A DNA stretch of 64,000 bases from Flavobacteriaceae bacterium. Lineage in GTDB: Bacteria > Bacteroidota > Bacteroidia > Flavobacteriales > Flavobacteriaceae. Positions 37,780 to 46,586 of the stretch are shown here, piece by piece. The notes beneath the pieces were generated by a model, which saw only the letters and a list, made by a program, of their open reading frames with translations, was not told where the DNA came from and ran no database searches. Location: positions 27,508 to 91,507 of the forward strand of contig CANFZC010000002.1 of the NCBI GenBank assembly GCA_947451475.1, written 5' to 3'. Each line of letters starts with the position of its first letter. Position 1 is the first letter of the stretch. A program made the position numbers and the translations under genes.

Positions 37780-39576
37780 TTATATTTTATTACGTTTTCG
37801 ATCGTTTTCGTTCAAATAGATTTTTCTCAAACGAATAGATTTTGGCGTTACCTCTACATATTCGTCCTTTTGAATGTATTCTAAAGCTTCTTCTAAAGAG
37901 AAAATAATTGGCGGAATAATTCTCGCTTTTTCATCATTTCCTGAAGAACGAACGTTTGATTGCTTTTTAGCCTTAGTAACGTTGATACTCATATCATCAC
38001 TACGAGAGTTTTCTCCAATAACCTGACCTTCGTAAATTTCGTCATTAGGATTAACGAAGAATTTACCACGATCTTGTAATTTATCAATAGAATATGGAAT
38101 TGCTTTTCCGTTCTCCATAGAGATTAATGAACCATTGTTTCTTCCTGGAATTTCACCTTTGTATGGCTCATACCCAATATAACGGTGCGCCATGATGGCT
38201 TCACCTGCTGTAGCGGTCAACAATTGATTACGCAATCCGATAATTCCACGTGATGGGATGTTGAATTTCACAATCATTCGCTCCCCTTTAGCTTCCATAG
38301 AAAGCATTTCTCCTTTACGGATAGAAACAAACTCTACAGCTCTACCAGAAAGGTGCTCAGGTAAATCAATAGTTAATTCCTCAATTGGCTCACATTTTAC
38401 TCCATCAATTTCTTTGATGATTACTTGTGGTTGTCCAATTTGCAATTCATATCCTTCTCTTCTCATCGTTTCAATAAGAACCGATAAGTGAAGTACACCA
38501 CGACCAAAAACCATAAACTTATCTGCTGAGTCAGTTTCGCCTAATTTCATTGCTAGGTTTTTCTCTAACTCTTTAGTCAGTCTGTCCCTGATGTGTCTTG
38601 ATGTCACAAATTTTCCTTCTTTACCAAAGAAAGGTGAATCATTAATCGTAAACAACATACTCATTGTTGGCTCATCGATAGCAATCGTTTGCAATGCTTC
38701 TGGGTTTTCAAAATCAGCGATAGTATCTCCAATTTCAAAACCTTCTACTCCAACGATAGCACAAATATCTCCTGCTATAACTTCGGCGACTTTTTTACGT
38801 CCAAGACCTTCAAAAGTGTGTAATTCTTTAATTCTTGATTTCATTATGGTGCCATCTCTCTTTACTAAAGAGATTGGCATTCCTTCTTTAAGAACACCTC
38901 TTTCTAAACGACCGATAGCAATACGCCCGGTGAAAGAAGAGAAATCTAAAGAGGTAATCAACATTTGAGGTGTTCCTTCAGATACTTTTGGAGCAGGCAC
39001 ATTGGCCACTACCATATCTAATAAAGGTTCGATATTGGTAGTCATATTTTCCCAGTGGTCAGACATCCAGTTGTTTTTGGCTGAACCGTAAACAGTTGGG
39101 AAGTCTAACTGCCATTCTTCTGCTCCTAATTCGAACATTAAGTCAAAAACCTTTTCATGTACTTCTTCAGGAGTACAGTTTTCCTTGTCTACTTTATTAA
39201 TCACAACGCAAGGTTTTAAACCTAAATCGATTGCTTTTTGCAACACAAAACGCGTTTGAGGCATTGGCCCTTCAAATGCATCTACTAAAAGACAAACGCC
39301 ATCAGCCATATTCAATACACGCTCAACTTCTCCACCAAAATCGGCGTGACCTGGGGTATCGATAATATTGATTTTTGTACCTTTATAAACTACTGAAACG
39401 TTTTTAGATGTTATGGTAATTCCTCTTTCACGCTCAAGGTCGTTGTTGTCAAGAATTAAGTCACCTGTATTTTCGTTTTCACGAAATAATTGACAGTGAT
39501 ACATGATTTTGTCAACCAAAGTAGTTTTACCGTGGTCAACGTGAGCAATAATTGCAATATTTCTGATAGATTCCAT
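37780..39576 (-). CDS. typA: Ribosome-associated translational GTPase TypA/BipA
   Basis: 598 residues, the standard TypA length, when started at MESIRNIAIIAHVDHGKTTL (39576). The track start at 39606 adds ten residues that overlap the promoter -7 region, so it is rejected. G motifs are AHVDHGKTT (G1), RGITI (G2), DTPGHADFGGEVER (G3) and NKVDK (G4). Domains II, III and V follow, with a TypA-specific C-terminal domain (RGIIGLRNQLLTATAGEAIMAHRYIGYEPYKG). It aids ribosome assembly and stress or cold adaptation. Confidence 0.96.
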   Translation of the reverse strand: MESIRNIAIIAHVDHGKTTLVDKIMYHCQLFRENENTGDLILDNNDLERERGITITSKNVSVVYKGTKINIIDTPGHADFGGEVERVLNMADGVCLLVDAFEGPMPQTRFVLQKAIDLGLKPCVVINKVDKENCTPEEVHEKVFDLMFELGAEEWQLDFPTVYGSAKNNWMSDHWENMTTNIEPLLDMVVANVPAPKVSEGTPQMLITSLDFSSFTGRIAIGRLERGVLKEGMPISLVKRDGTIMKSRIKELHTFEGLGRKKVAEVIAGDICAIVGVEGFEIGDTIADFENPEALQTIAIDEPTMSMLFTINDSPFFGKEGKFVTSRHIRDRLTKELEKNLAMKLGETDSADKFMVFGRGVLHLSVLIETMRREGYELQIGQPQVIIKEIDGVKCEPIEELTIDLPEHLSGRAVEFVSIRKGEMLSMEAKGERMIVKFNIPSRGIIGLRNQLLTATAGEAIMAHRYIGYEPYKGEIPGRNNGSLISMENGKAIPYSIDKLQDRGKFFVNPNDEIYEGQVIGENSRSDDMSINVTKAKKQSNVRSSGNDEKARIIPPIIFSLEEALEYIQKDEYVEVTPKSIRLRKIYLNENDRKRNKI

Positions 39577-39595
39577 GTGTGCTTTTTTGTGGGTG

Positions 39596-39629
39596 CAAAG
39601 GTACACTTTATTTTTAGATAAAAAACCAA
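39596..39629 (-). promoter_or_regulatory. Promoter of typA
   Basis: Minus-strand TTG - N23 - TACCTTTG, at the upper end of the accepted -33/-7 spacing, 20 bases upstream of the typA ATG at 39576. The -7 box lies within the track's extended ORF. Confidence 0.55.
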
Positions 39630-39739
39630 TAACAAATTAGTTTACACTTTATTAAAATTAAGCTCATAGTTCATAAAATCCTTGATAAGTTTTAATACAA
39701 TTTTTTTCAACTAAATTGAAAATATATATATTTGGTGTA

Positions 39740-41461
39740 ATGAAAAATAATTCCAACAAAATAACCATAACCTACATCCTTATTTTAACGATTGTGGCTG
39801 TCTTAGGTCATTATTTTGTTTTGAGTTTTTCTGCTGCAACTTCACCCGAAGCTATTTTAAAATACAATTACGTAAAAGATCTTCTCTTAATCTTATTTTC
39901 AAGTTTATTTTTTAAATACATTTTGATTCAAAACGACAAGAAAAACGAATCTGTATTTAAGAAACTTCAAGAAACCAATAATGAGATTATTGATTCCAAT
40001 GAACGATATGACATCGTTGCTAAAGCGACTAGCGATACTATATGGGACTGGAAAATAGAAGAAGACAGTTTTATATGGAACAAAGGGATCCAAGGCGTTT
40101 TTGGTTATAGTAAAGAAGACGTGGGCAAAACATCTAAATGGTGGTTTGATAGAATACATCCAGAAGATAGTTTAAAAATGTCTGTCAAGCTTTATTCATT
40201 TTTGGAACAAAAGACGGAAAAATGGCAAGATGAATACCGTTTTCAGTGTGCCGATGGAAGTTTTAAATATGTATTCGATAGAGGATTTTTAGTAAAAGAC
40301 AAAGAAGGCAAACCCATTCGTATGATTGGGGCTATTCAGGACGTTACTAAACAAAAAGAAGAAGAGCAACGACTGAGACTTTTAGAAACGGTAATTACGC
40401 AAACAAAGGATGCTGTGATGATTACGGACATCGATACGACGGAAAATGTTATTCCCAACATCATCTTTGTCAATTCTGCTTTTACCGATATGACTGGATT
40501 TCCCGCAGAAGAAGTTATTGGAAAATCACCTGCAATGTTCTTTGGTCCGAAATCAGATATTATGGAATTTGACAAATTAAAAACGTCAATTCAAGATTAT
40601 AAAGAATGCTTTATTGAAACCATAAGTTACAAAAAAAACAAAGATGAGTTTTGGGTAAACTTTTCAATGATACCCATTACTAATAAAGACGGCGAACATT
40701 CTCACTGGATTTCGATTCAACGAGATGTGACAGAAGAAAAAGTACGTGATAAAGAAAGAGAACAACTCATTAGAGAACTTACCCAAAACAATAAGGACTT
40801 AAAGCAGTTTTCTTATATAACCTCTCACAATCTAAGAGCTCCACTTTCAAATCTAACAGGATTATTAAATCTCCTAGACGACATGATTGTGGAAGACCTT
40901 GAACTAAAAGAAATCCTTAATGGTTTTTCTAAGTCTACCCACCTGTTAAATGAGACTATAAATGATTTGGTTAAAGTTGTAATTATCAAAGACAATCCAT
41001 CAATTGAAAAAGAAAAAGTATTAATTAAAGAAATTTTTGAAAATGTATTTAATCAATTAAGTTTTTTGATTAGCTTACACAAACCTATTCTTAAGATTGA
41101 TTTGGAAGAAGTAACTATTTTAAACATCAACAAATCATATTTAGAAAGTATTTTTTTAAATTTACTAACTAACTCTATAAAATACAGGTCAGAGAATCGA
41201 CAATTAAGAGTATCTATCACATCAAAAGTGATAGAAGACAATTTGATTTTAACCTTTAAGGATAATGGAATTGGAATTGATTTACAAAGAAATAAAGATA
41301 AAATATTTGGACTATACCAACGTTTTCATAACCACCCAGACAGTAAAGGACTTGGCCTTTATTTAGTCAAATCACAAGTAGAAGCAATGGGAGGTACTAT
41401 TACCGTGGAAAGTGAAATAGGAAAAGGGACCACATTTACAATTATTTTTAAAAATAACTAA
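39740..41461 (+). CDS. PAS sensor histidine kinase paired with a CheY-like regulator
   Basis: 573 residues from ATG 39740 (the track uses a TTG eight codons earlier). Two membrane helices (~8-27 and ~45-60) are followed by two PAS/PAC domains (~75-200, IWDWKIEEDSFIWN; ~205-340, FVNSAFTDMTGFPAEEVIGKSP). HisKA carries the His in SYITSHNLRAPLSNL, and the HATPase has NLLTNSIKYRS, DNGIGID and GLGLYLV. Closely followed (3 bases) by a receiver-only protein, so it is a two-gene signalling unit. The regulator has no output domain, so the end effect is unknown. Confidence 0.9.
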   Translation: MKNNSNKITITYILILTIVAVLGHYFVLSFSAATSPEAILKYNYVKDLLLILFSSLFFKYILIQNDKKNESVFKKLQETNNEIIDSNERYDIVAKATSDTIWDWKIEEDSFIWNKGIQGVFGYSKEDVGKTSKWWFDRIHPEDSLKMSVKLYSFLEQKTEKWQDEYRFQCADGSFKYVFDRGFLVKDKEGKPIRMIGAIQDVTKQKEEEQRLRLLETVITQTKDAVMITDIDTTENVIPNIIFVNSAFTDMTGFPAEEVIGKSPAMFFGPKSDIMEFDKLKTSIQDYKECFIETISYKKNKDEFWVNFSMIPITNKDGEHSHWISIQRDVTEEKVRDKEREQLIRELTQNNKDLKQFSYITSHNLRAPLSNLTGLLNLLDDMIVEDLELKEILNGFSKSTHLLNETINDLVKVVIIKDNPSIEKEKVLIKEIFENVFNQLSFLISLHKPILKIDLEEVTILNINKSYLESIFLNLLTNSIKYRSENRQLRVSITSKVIEDNLILTFKDNGIGIDLQRNKDKIFGLYQRFHNHPDSKGLGLYLVKSQVEAMGGTITVESEIGKGTTFTIIFKNN

Positions 41462-41464
41462 GCC

Positions 41465-41869
41465 ATGCTAGATAAGATTTTTTGTGTAGATGATGATGCC
41501 ATAACCCTTATGCTTTGTAAAAAAGTGATTGAGCGCGTGTCTTTCGCTAATGAAATAATAACGGCTCAAAATGGAGAAGAGGCCTTTGCTTATTTCAAAA
41601 CATTGGCAGATAAACAAAAAACACCTACTGATTACCCTAAACTTATTTTATTAGACCTCAATATGCCAATAATGAACGGCTGGGAGTTCCTTGATGCATA
41701 TCAAGAATGCGGTTATCAAAACATCTTTAAAGAGGCTAAATTTATAGTTCTTTCCTCTACTATCGACCCTCAAGATGTTGATAAAGCTAAGAAATACAGC
41801 GCTGTTTTGGATTTCTTATCAAAGCCTATTACAAAAGAAATGTTAGAAGATTTAAAATCTAAATTATAA
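41465..41869 (+). CDS. Receiver-only (CheY-like) response regulator
   Basis: 134 residues: a single receiver with the acidic pair in IFCVDDDAITLML, the phospho-acceptor Asp in LILLDLNMPIMNGWEFL, Thr/Ser in VLSSTIDP and the conserved Lys in FLSKPI. No DNA-binding or enzymatic domain. It starts 3 bases after the kinase gene and is probably its partner. A loop insertion (KTLADKQKTPTDYP) between helix 2 and strand 3 is typical of Rcp1/CheY-like regulators that pair with light- or ligand-sensing PAS kinases. Confidence 0.9.
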   Translation: MLDKIFCVDDDAITLMLCKKVIERVSFANEIITAQNGEEAFAYFKTLADKQKTPTDYPKLILLDLNMPIMNGWEFLDAYQECGYQNIFKEAKFIVLSSTIDPQDVDKAKKYSAVLDFLSKPITKEMLEDLKSKL

Positions 41870-41890
41870 ATTAGTTCTTTCTTCTTTGAT

Positions 41891-41933
41891 ATAAATAAAA
41901 AAAGCACTCAAAACGAGTGCTTTTTTTATTTAT
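41891..41933. terminator. Bidirectional terminator between the CheY-like gene and rpsT
   Basis: A perfect 19-bp stem (core AAAGCACTC / GAGTGCTTT) with an AAAAC loop and A/T tracts on both flanks, serving the convergent regulator and rpsT units. Confidence 0.9.
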
Positions 41934-41949
41934 CTTTCAACGAGTAAGA

Positions 41950-42201
41950 TTATAACTTGGTAACGTGTTTTGTTAATTTAGATTTTAAATTAGCAGCTTT
42001 ATTATCATGAATGATATTTTTCTTAGCTAATTTATCAATCATAGAAATTACAGCGGATAACTTTGCAGACGCATCTGATTTATCTGTAGCTAATCTTAAT
42101 GCTTTAATAGCATTACGAGTAGTTTTGTGTTGGTATCTATTTAATACTCTTTTTTTCTCGTTACTTCTAATTCTTTTTAAAGCTGACTTGTGATTTGCCA
42201 T
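41950..42201 (-). CDS. rpsT: 30S ribosomal protein S20
   Basis: 83 residues, the usual S20 size. MANHKSALKRIRSNEKKRVLNR is the canonical start, followed by long basic helices and a C-terminal KAANLKSKLTKHV. S20 is a primary 16S rRNA-binding protein of the 30S body. Only 25 bases separate its start from the 3' end of tRNA-Glu on the same strand, too little for a promoter of its own, so it is probably read as the distal part of a tRNA-Glu-rpsT transcript. An AAAAGGAAAAATG leader provides the ribosome site. Confidence 0.96.
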   Translation of the reverse strand: MANHKSALKRIRSNEKKRVLNRYQHKTTRNAIKALRLATDKSDASAKLSAVISMIDKLAKKNIIHDNKAANLKSKLTKHVTKL

Positions 42202-42226
42202 TTTTCCTTTTCTTTTATTTAAATTG

Positions 42227-42298
42227 TAGCCCGTAGGGGAATCGAACCCCTCTTACCAGGATGAAAACCTGGCGTCCTAACCGATAGACGAACGGGCC
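42227..42298 (-). tRNA. tRNA-Glu (anticodon TTC)
   Basis: Minus-strand cloverleaf starting GGCCCGTTCGTCTATCGG. The anticodon stem is CCAGG/CCTGG with loop TTTTCAT (anticodon TTC), the T-arm is AGGGGTTCGATTCCCCT, and the acceptor ends ACGGGCT with discriminator A. CCA is not encoded. Its promoter is at 42318-42347 and rpsT follows 25 bases downstream. Confidence 0.97.
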
Positions 42299-42317
42299 AT
42301 CTTTCTCAATGCGGATG

Positions 42318-42347
42318 CAAAAATACAACTATTTTTTATTTTCACAA
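42318..42347 (-). promoter_or_regulatory. Promoter of the tRNA-Glu-rpsT unit
   Basis: Minus-strand TTG - N19 - TATTTTTG, an ideal Bacteroidota promoter, 19 bases upstream of the tRNA 5' end. Confidence 0.75.
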
Positions 42348-42376
42348 GAGTCAGGATAATTTTTTTTCTATTTTTT

Positions 42377-43855
42377 TTAGTAAGCTTTCGCAAATAGCAC
42401 TCTACCAGTAGATTTAGCTCCAGAAAAAATACACTTTCCTTCTTCTTCTATCCTATCTAACGGTATACATCTAATAGTTGCCTTGGTTAAATCTTTAATT
42501 TTCTCCTCTGTTTCTGTGGTTCCATCCCAATGAGCCGATATAAAGCCTGTTTTATTTTCCAATACCTCTTTGAACTCTTCAAATGAATTTACTTCTGTAA
42601 TATGAGTGTCTCGATAATCAAGTGCACGATTGAATAAATCCTTTTGAATTTGTTGTAACAACCCAGAAACATATTCAACGGCACCATCCTTTGAAATGAC
42701 TTCCTTTGAAAGTGTATCTCTACGAGCTATTTCAAAAGTACCATTTTCAATATCTTTTGGACCTACAGCAATCCTAACCGGAACTCCCTTTAATTCCCAT
42801 TCCGCAAACTTGAAACCTGGCTTTTGTGTCGTTCTATTATCAAACTTAACTGACACGCCTAACTTTTTAAATGAAGCTGTTAAATCATTAGCTACAGTTG
42901 AAATAATATCAAATTCTTCATCTGTTCTAAAAATTGGAACAATCACAACTTGTATTGGTGCTAAATTAGGTGGCAAAACCAATCCATTATCATCTGAATG
43001 CGTCATCACCAATGCACCCATCAAACGAGTAGAAACACCCCAAGAAGTTCCCCACACATACTCTTGTTTCCCATCTTGATTTGCAAATTTAACGTCAAAT
43101 GCTTTAGCAAAGTTTTGACCTAAAAAATGAGAAGTACCAGCTTGCAAAGCCTTTCCGTCCTGCATTAAAGCTTCAATACAATAGGTTTCATCTGCACCTG
43201 CAAATCGTTCTGTTTCGGTTTTCAACCCCTTAATTACTGGTATTGCCATAAAGGACTCAGCAAAATCAGCATAAACATGCATCATTTTTTCAGATTCCTC
43301 AATTGCTTCTGCTTTGGTTGCATGTGCTGTATGTCCTTCTTGCCATAAAAACTCAGCAGTTCTTAAAAATAAACGTGTACGCATTTCCCAACGCACAACA
43401 TTAGCCCATTGATTTATCAATAGGGGCAAATCTCTATAGGATTGCACCCAGTTTTTGTATGTTGACCAAATGATTGCTTCACTTGTAGGACGCACGATTA
43501 ACTCCTCTTCTAACTTAGCATTTGGATCAACCATTAACTTTCCTGGACGAGTTTCGTCATTTTTTAAACGATAATGAGTAACGATAGCACATTCCTTAGC
43601 AAAACCTTCTGCATTTTTTTCCTCAGCTTCAAACATGCTTTTTGGCACAAAAAGAGGAAAATACGCATTGCTATGACCGGTCTCTTTGAACATACGATCC
43701 AATTCAGCTTGCATCTTTTCCCATATAGCATACCCGTATGGTTTAATAACCATACAGCCTCTAACTCCAGAGTTCTCGGCTAAATCAGCCTTAACCACTA
43801 GTTCGTTATACCATTTGGAATAGTCCTCTTCTCTCTTTGTTAAGTTCTTACTCAT
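42377..43855 (-). CDS. proS: Prolyl-tRNA synthetase (archaeal/eukaryal-type)
   Basis: 492 residues, class II synthetase. The start is [46 protein letters not shown]. Motif 2 region is [25 protein letters not shown], followed by an anticodon-binding domain (QVVIVPIFR ... [28 protein letters not shown]) and the zinc-like C-terminal domain ending in FAKAY with a Tyr terminus. There is no large editing (INS) insertion, so this is the short ProRS type of archaea, eukaryotes and Bacteroidota. It has a consensus promoter in the gap to the divergent lipoprotein gene. Confidence 0.96.
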   Translation of the reverse strand: MSKNLTKREEDYSKWYNELVVKADLAENSGVRGCMVIKPYGYAIWEKMQAELDRMFKETGHSNAYFPLFVPKSMFEAEEKNAEGFAKECAIVTHYRLKNDETRPGKLMVDPNAKLEEELIVRPTSEAIIWSTYKNWVQSYRDLPLLINQWANVVRWEMRTRLFLRTAEFLWQEGHTAHATKAEAIEESEKMMHVYADFAESFMAIPVIKGLKTETERFAGADETYCIEALMQDGKALQAGTSHFLGQNFAKAFDVKFANQDGKQEYVWGTSWGVSTRLMGALVMTHSDDNGLVLPPNLAPIQVVIVPIFRTDEEFDIISTVANDLTASFKKLGVSVKFDNRTTQKPGFKFAEWELKGVPVRIAVGPKDIENGTFEIARRDTLSKEVISKDGAVEYVSGLLQQIQKDLFNRALDYRDTHITEVNSFEEFKEVLENKTGFISAHWDGTTETEEKIKDLTKATIRCIPLDRIEEEGKCIFSGAKSTGRVLFAKAY

Positions 43856-43908
43856 AATGAATAGTTTGGCATAAAAATTGTTTAACTTTTTTTAACTAAA
43901 TAGTTCGG

Positions 43909-43936
43909 CAAAACTAACTATTTTTGTATAGTCCAA
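43909..43936 (-). promoter_or_regulatory. Promoter of proS
   Basis: Minus-strand TTG - N17 - TAGTTTTG. Its spacer contains the -7 element of the opposite gene. Confidence 0.65.
43919..43926 (+). promoter_or_regulatory. Probable -7 element of the Tyr/Gly/Asn-rich lipoprotein gene
   Basis: TATTTTTG matches TAnnTTTG, 30 bases before the ATG at 43956, and lies inside the proS promoter spacer. No clear TTG at -33. Confidence 0.45.
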
Positions 43937-43955
43937 CAATAAAAATGCTATAGAT

Positions 43956-44924
43956 ATGAAAACTTATTATTATTCTCTTTGCAGATTGTCCATTTACACT
44001 CTAATTGGATTAATCGCTGTTACGGTTACATCATGTGGTTCTTATCAAAACAGCTCATATTATGATTCAGATGGTGTTTATGGAGGCGACAATAAAACAC
44101 AATCTAGCGACAAAACACAAAGCACTAAATATCAAGAGTATTTCAGTGACCTAAATAAAAACCCTGAAATCGTAACAAATGTAGACAACTATAGCAGTGT
44201 GTCTAATGACTCAATAGCAAAAACTGAAAATTATAATTCTGGAAATTCAAGTTGGGGAAGTAATCCTCAGTCAGTAACTGTTAATGTTTATGATAATAAT
44301 TGGGGATATGGGTATTGGAATAACTATTGGTATGGTAATTACTGGGGGTGGAATAGTTATGGCCCTTCTTTGAGTTGGGGTTGGAATAGCTGGTATGGGC
44401 CGAGTTGGTCTTTTGGCTGGAGTAATTGGTATGGTCCTAATTGGTATGGCGGTTATTACGGATATAATAATTGGTGCGGCAATTACTATAATAACTACTA
44501 TAATAACTATAATAACGGCGGTGGACGAAGAGGACCTACTTATAATGGATATGTTTCAAATGGACGATATGCCAGTAATCGTTATTCAAATAACCGAACA
44601 ACATCTACTGTATATTCTCCTGGCAGAAATAGTTCGTTTTCTGGCCAACCAAACTCTAGAACTACCTATAGCAATACTAGAACAAATTCTTCAAATAGTA
44701 ACTATACCTATGGATCTCCTAGAACTAATACAAACCCGAGTTACTCTACCCCAAGAAACAATGTAAGAACCGAATCAACACCTGTACGTAGTTATACTCC
44801 AAGCACCAATAACGGTGGAGGACGCTCTACCTACGGCGGTGGCGGATATGGTGGCGGAAGTTATGGTGGTGGAAGTTCATCTGGTGGTGGTGGCAGATCA
44901 TCCGGTGGTGGAGGACGAAGATAA
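43956..44924 (+). CDS. Tyr/Gly/Asn/Trp/Ser-rich low-complexity lipoprotein
   Basis: 322 residues. A signal with a lipobox-like VTSC at ~25-28 is followed by low-complexity sequence: an N-terminal Asp/Ser/Thr part, a central block rich in Trp, Tyr, Gly and Asn (YWNNYWYGNYWGW and similar), a Ser/Thr/Asn/Arg part and a C-terminal Gly-Ser tail (GGGGYGGGSYGGGSSSGGGGRSSGG region). No catalytic domain is seen. Such proteins are sometimes annotated as vitellogenin-like in Flavobacterium by composition only. The tail and aromatic block suggest surface or matrix assembly, or phase separation, as inference. It precedes the OmpP1 gene by 39 bases and is probably cotranscribed. Confidence 0.75.
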   Translation: MKTYYYSLCRLSIYTLIGLIAVTVTSCGSYQNSSYYDSDGVYGGDNKTQSSDKTQSTKYQEYFSDLNKNPEIVTNVDNYSSVSNDSIAKTENYNSGNSSWGSNPQSVTVNVYDNNWGYGYWNNYWYGNYWGWNSYGPSLSWGWNSWYGPSWSFGWSNWYGPNWYGGYYGYNNWCGNYYNNYYNNYNNGGGRRGPTYNGYVSNGRYASNRYSNNRTTSTVYSPGRNSSFSGQPNSRTTYSNTRTNSSNSNYTYGSPRTNTNPSYSTPRNNVRTESTPVRSYTPSTNNGGGRSTYGGGGYGGGSYGGGSSSGGGGRSSGGGGRR

Positions 44925-44963
44925 TTAATTCTCACAAAAACATATTTAGAATTCAAAATACTT

Positions 44964-46448
44964 ATGAAAAAGAACTTATTATTATTATTAACCTGCATCT
45001 ATTTTTTTAAACTTCAAGCACAAGAAGTTAGAGTTGAAGATGCCTTAAGATATGCGGTAGACAACATTACTGGAACGGCACGTTATAGAGCAATGGGCGG
45101 TGCGTTTGGTGCTCTTGGCGCTGACTTATCGGCATTAAACCAAAATCCGGCAGGATCTTTATTTTTCAACAATAATTATGCTACTGCTACCGGATCTATA
45201 AATTACTCTAAGAACAGTTCTTTGTATTTTGGAACTCGAGTAAACGACTCCGATACTTCCTTGGACTTAAACCAAGCAGGTGCTGTGTTTATTTTTGTGG
45301 ATAATCATACTAAAACGGATTGGAAGAAAATTGCTGTAGCCTTTAATTACGAAAATTCAAATAATTTTAATAACAGTGTTTATTCAGCAGGAACAAACCC
45401 AAATCACTCAATTGGAAATTATTTTGTGAACTTTGCCCAAGGTTATAATGAAAACGAATTAAGCACTTCTAGTTATTCAAACTTTGGCTTTGATGGACAG
45501 CAAGCATATATAGGTTATCAAGCATTCTTGATAGATCCGATTACTAGCAGCACCTACACAAGTAACGTACCATCAGGAGCTCATTATTATCAAGATAACT
45601 ATATAACTTCAACAGGTTATAACGGAAAGATCACAGGTAATTTTGCTGCTCAATATAAAAACTATTTGTTTTTAGGAGTGAATATTAATGCCCATTTTAC
45701 AGATTATGTTAGAACAACATCACTCTATGAGCAAAATGACAGTCCTGCCACTGTTAAAGTATCTTCCATTCAATTTGATAATGAGTTACATACTTTTGGT
45801 TCTGGTATTTCGTTTAATCTAGGAGCTATAATAAAACCAATTCCTCAAGTAAGACTTGGAGTCGCTTATGAATCTCCAACTTGGTATCACCTAACAGATG
45901 AATTAACACAAAGAGTTATAGGCAATAGCATTAGTGGCACACAATCCTATCCTCCTGACATTGTTGACCCTCAAATAACCAATGTTTACGACCCTTATAA
46001 AATACAAACACCATCAAAATGGACTGGAAGTTTTGCTTATGTTTTTGGAAAAAAGGGATTAGTTAGTATTGATGTATCAACAAAAAACTATAATGAAACC
46101 AGATTCAAACCTAAAAATCTATATTCTGATTTGAATACCATTATGCGTAATGATTTAACAAATGCAACAGAAGTTAGAGTTGGCGCAGAATATAGAATAA
46201 AACTAATTAGCCTAAGAGGGGGATATCATTTTGACCAAAGTCCGTATAAAGTGGACCAGGCGTTTGGAGACTTAACCGGATATTCTGGGGGAATAGGATA
46301 TAATTTGGGGGATAGTAAAATTGATATCGCGTATTCTTATGATCATAGAAATTACAATCAATATTTAATATCTTCGGGGATGCCAGACCCTGCGAGAATT
46401 AGTCGGTATAACAATAATATAGTGGTAAGTTATTCTGTTAACTTTTAA
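44964..46448 (+). CDS. Outer membrane protein of the OmpP1/FadL/TodX family
   Basis: 494 residues. The signal is MKKNLLLLLTCIYFFKLQAQ. The N-terminus (EVRVEDALRYAVDNITGTARYRAMGGAFGALGADLSALNQNPAG) has the NPA-containing hatch typical of FadL-type barrels; residues beyond ~60 alternate into strands, ending IVVSYSVNF with an aromatic C-terminus. FadL relatives carry hydrophobic substrates across the outer membrane; Bacteroidota members are often labelled hemin receptors without proof. It lies in an apparent unit with the low-complexity lipoprotein and ends at a hairpin terminator before rimO. Confidence 0.85.
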   Translation: MKKNLLLLLTCIYFFKLQAQEVRVEDALRYAVDNITGTARYRAMGGAFGALGADLSALNQNPAGSLFFNNNYATATGSINYSKNSSLYFGTRVNDSDTSLDLNQAGAVFIFVDNHTKTDWKKIAVAFNYENSNNFNNSVYSAGTNPNHSIGNYFVNFAQGYNENELSTSSYSNFGFDGQQAYIGYQAFLIDPITSSTYTSNVPSGAHYYQDNYITSTGYNGKITGNFAAQYKNYLFLGVNINAHFTDYVRTTSLYEQNDSPATVKVSSIQFDNELHTFGSGISFNLGAIIKPIPQVRLGVAYESPTWYHLTDELTQRVIGNSISGTQSYPPDIVDPQITNVYDPYKIQTPSKWTGSFAYVFGKKGLVSIDVSTKNYNETRFKPKNLYSDLNTIMRNDLTNATEVRVGAEYRIKLISLRGGYHFDQSPYKVDQAFGDLTGYSGGIGYNLGDSKIDIAYSYDHRNYNQYLISSGMPDPARISRYNNNIVVSYSVNF

Positions 46449-46473
46449 GGAAATACAATATATCTCAAAGAAA

Positions 46474-46507
46474 AGGACCATTTCGGAAACGGAGTGGTTT
46501 TTTTATT
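46474..46507 (+). terminator. Terminator after the OmpP1-type gene
   Basis: An 8-bp stem CCATTTCG / CGGAGTGG (two G-T pairs), a GAAA loop and a run of T. Confidence 0.7.
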
Positions 46508-46546
46508 TTAACGTTAGTCCAGACAATTTAATTTGAAATAAAAGCG

Positions 46547-46554
46547 TAGTTTTG
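46547..46554 (+). promoter_or_regulatory. Probable -7 element of rimO
   Basis: TAGTTTTG matches TAnnTTTG, 32 bases before the rimO ATG. Confidence 0.5.
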
Positions 46555-46586
46555 CACATCCTTAGCGTAAATCAGGGATTAAATCT

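Noticed and set aside
39716-39739. TTG-initiated N-terminal extension of the PAS kinase
   Set aside because: The ATG at 39740 precedes the first membrane helix directly; the extension has no support.
42696-43079. 127-codon ORF antisense to proS
   Set aside because: Shadow of the conserved synthetase sequence.
44395-44766. 123-codon ORF inside the aromatic-rich lipoprotein gene
   Set aside because: An alternative frame of low-complexity sequence; composition follows from the repeats.
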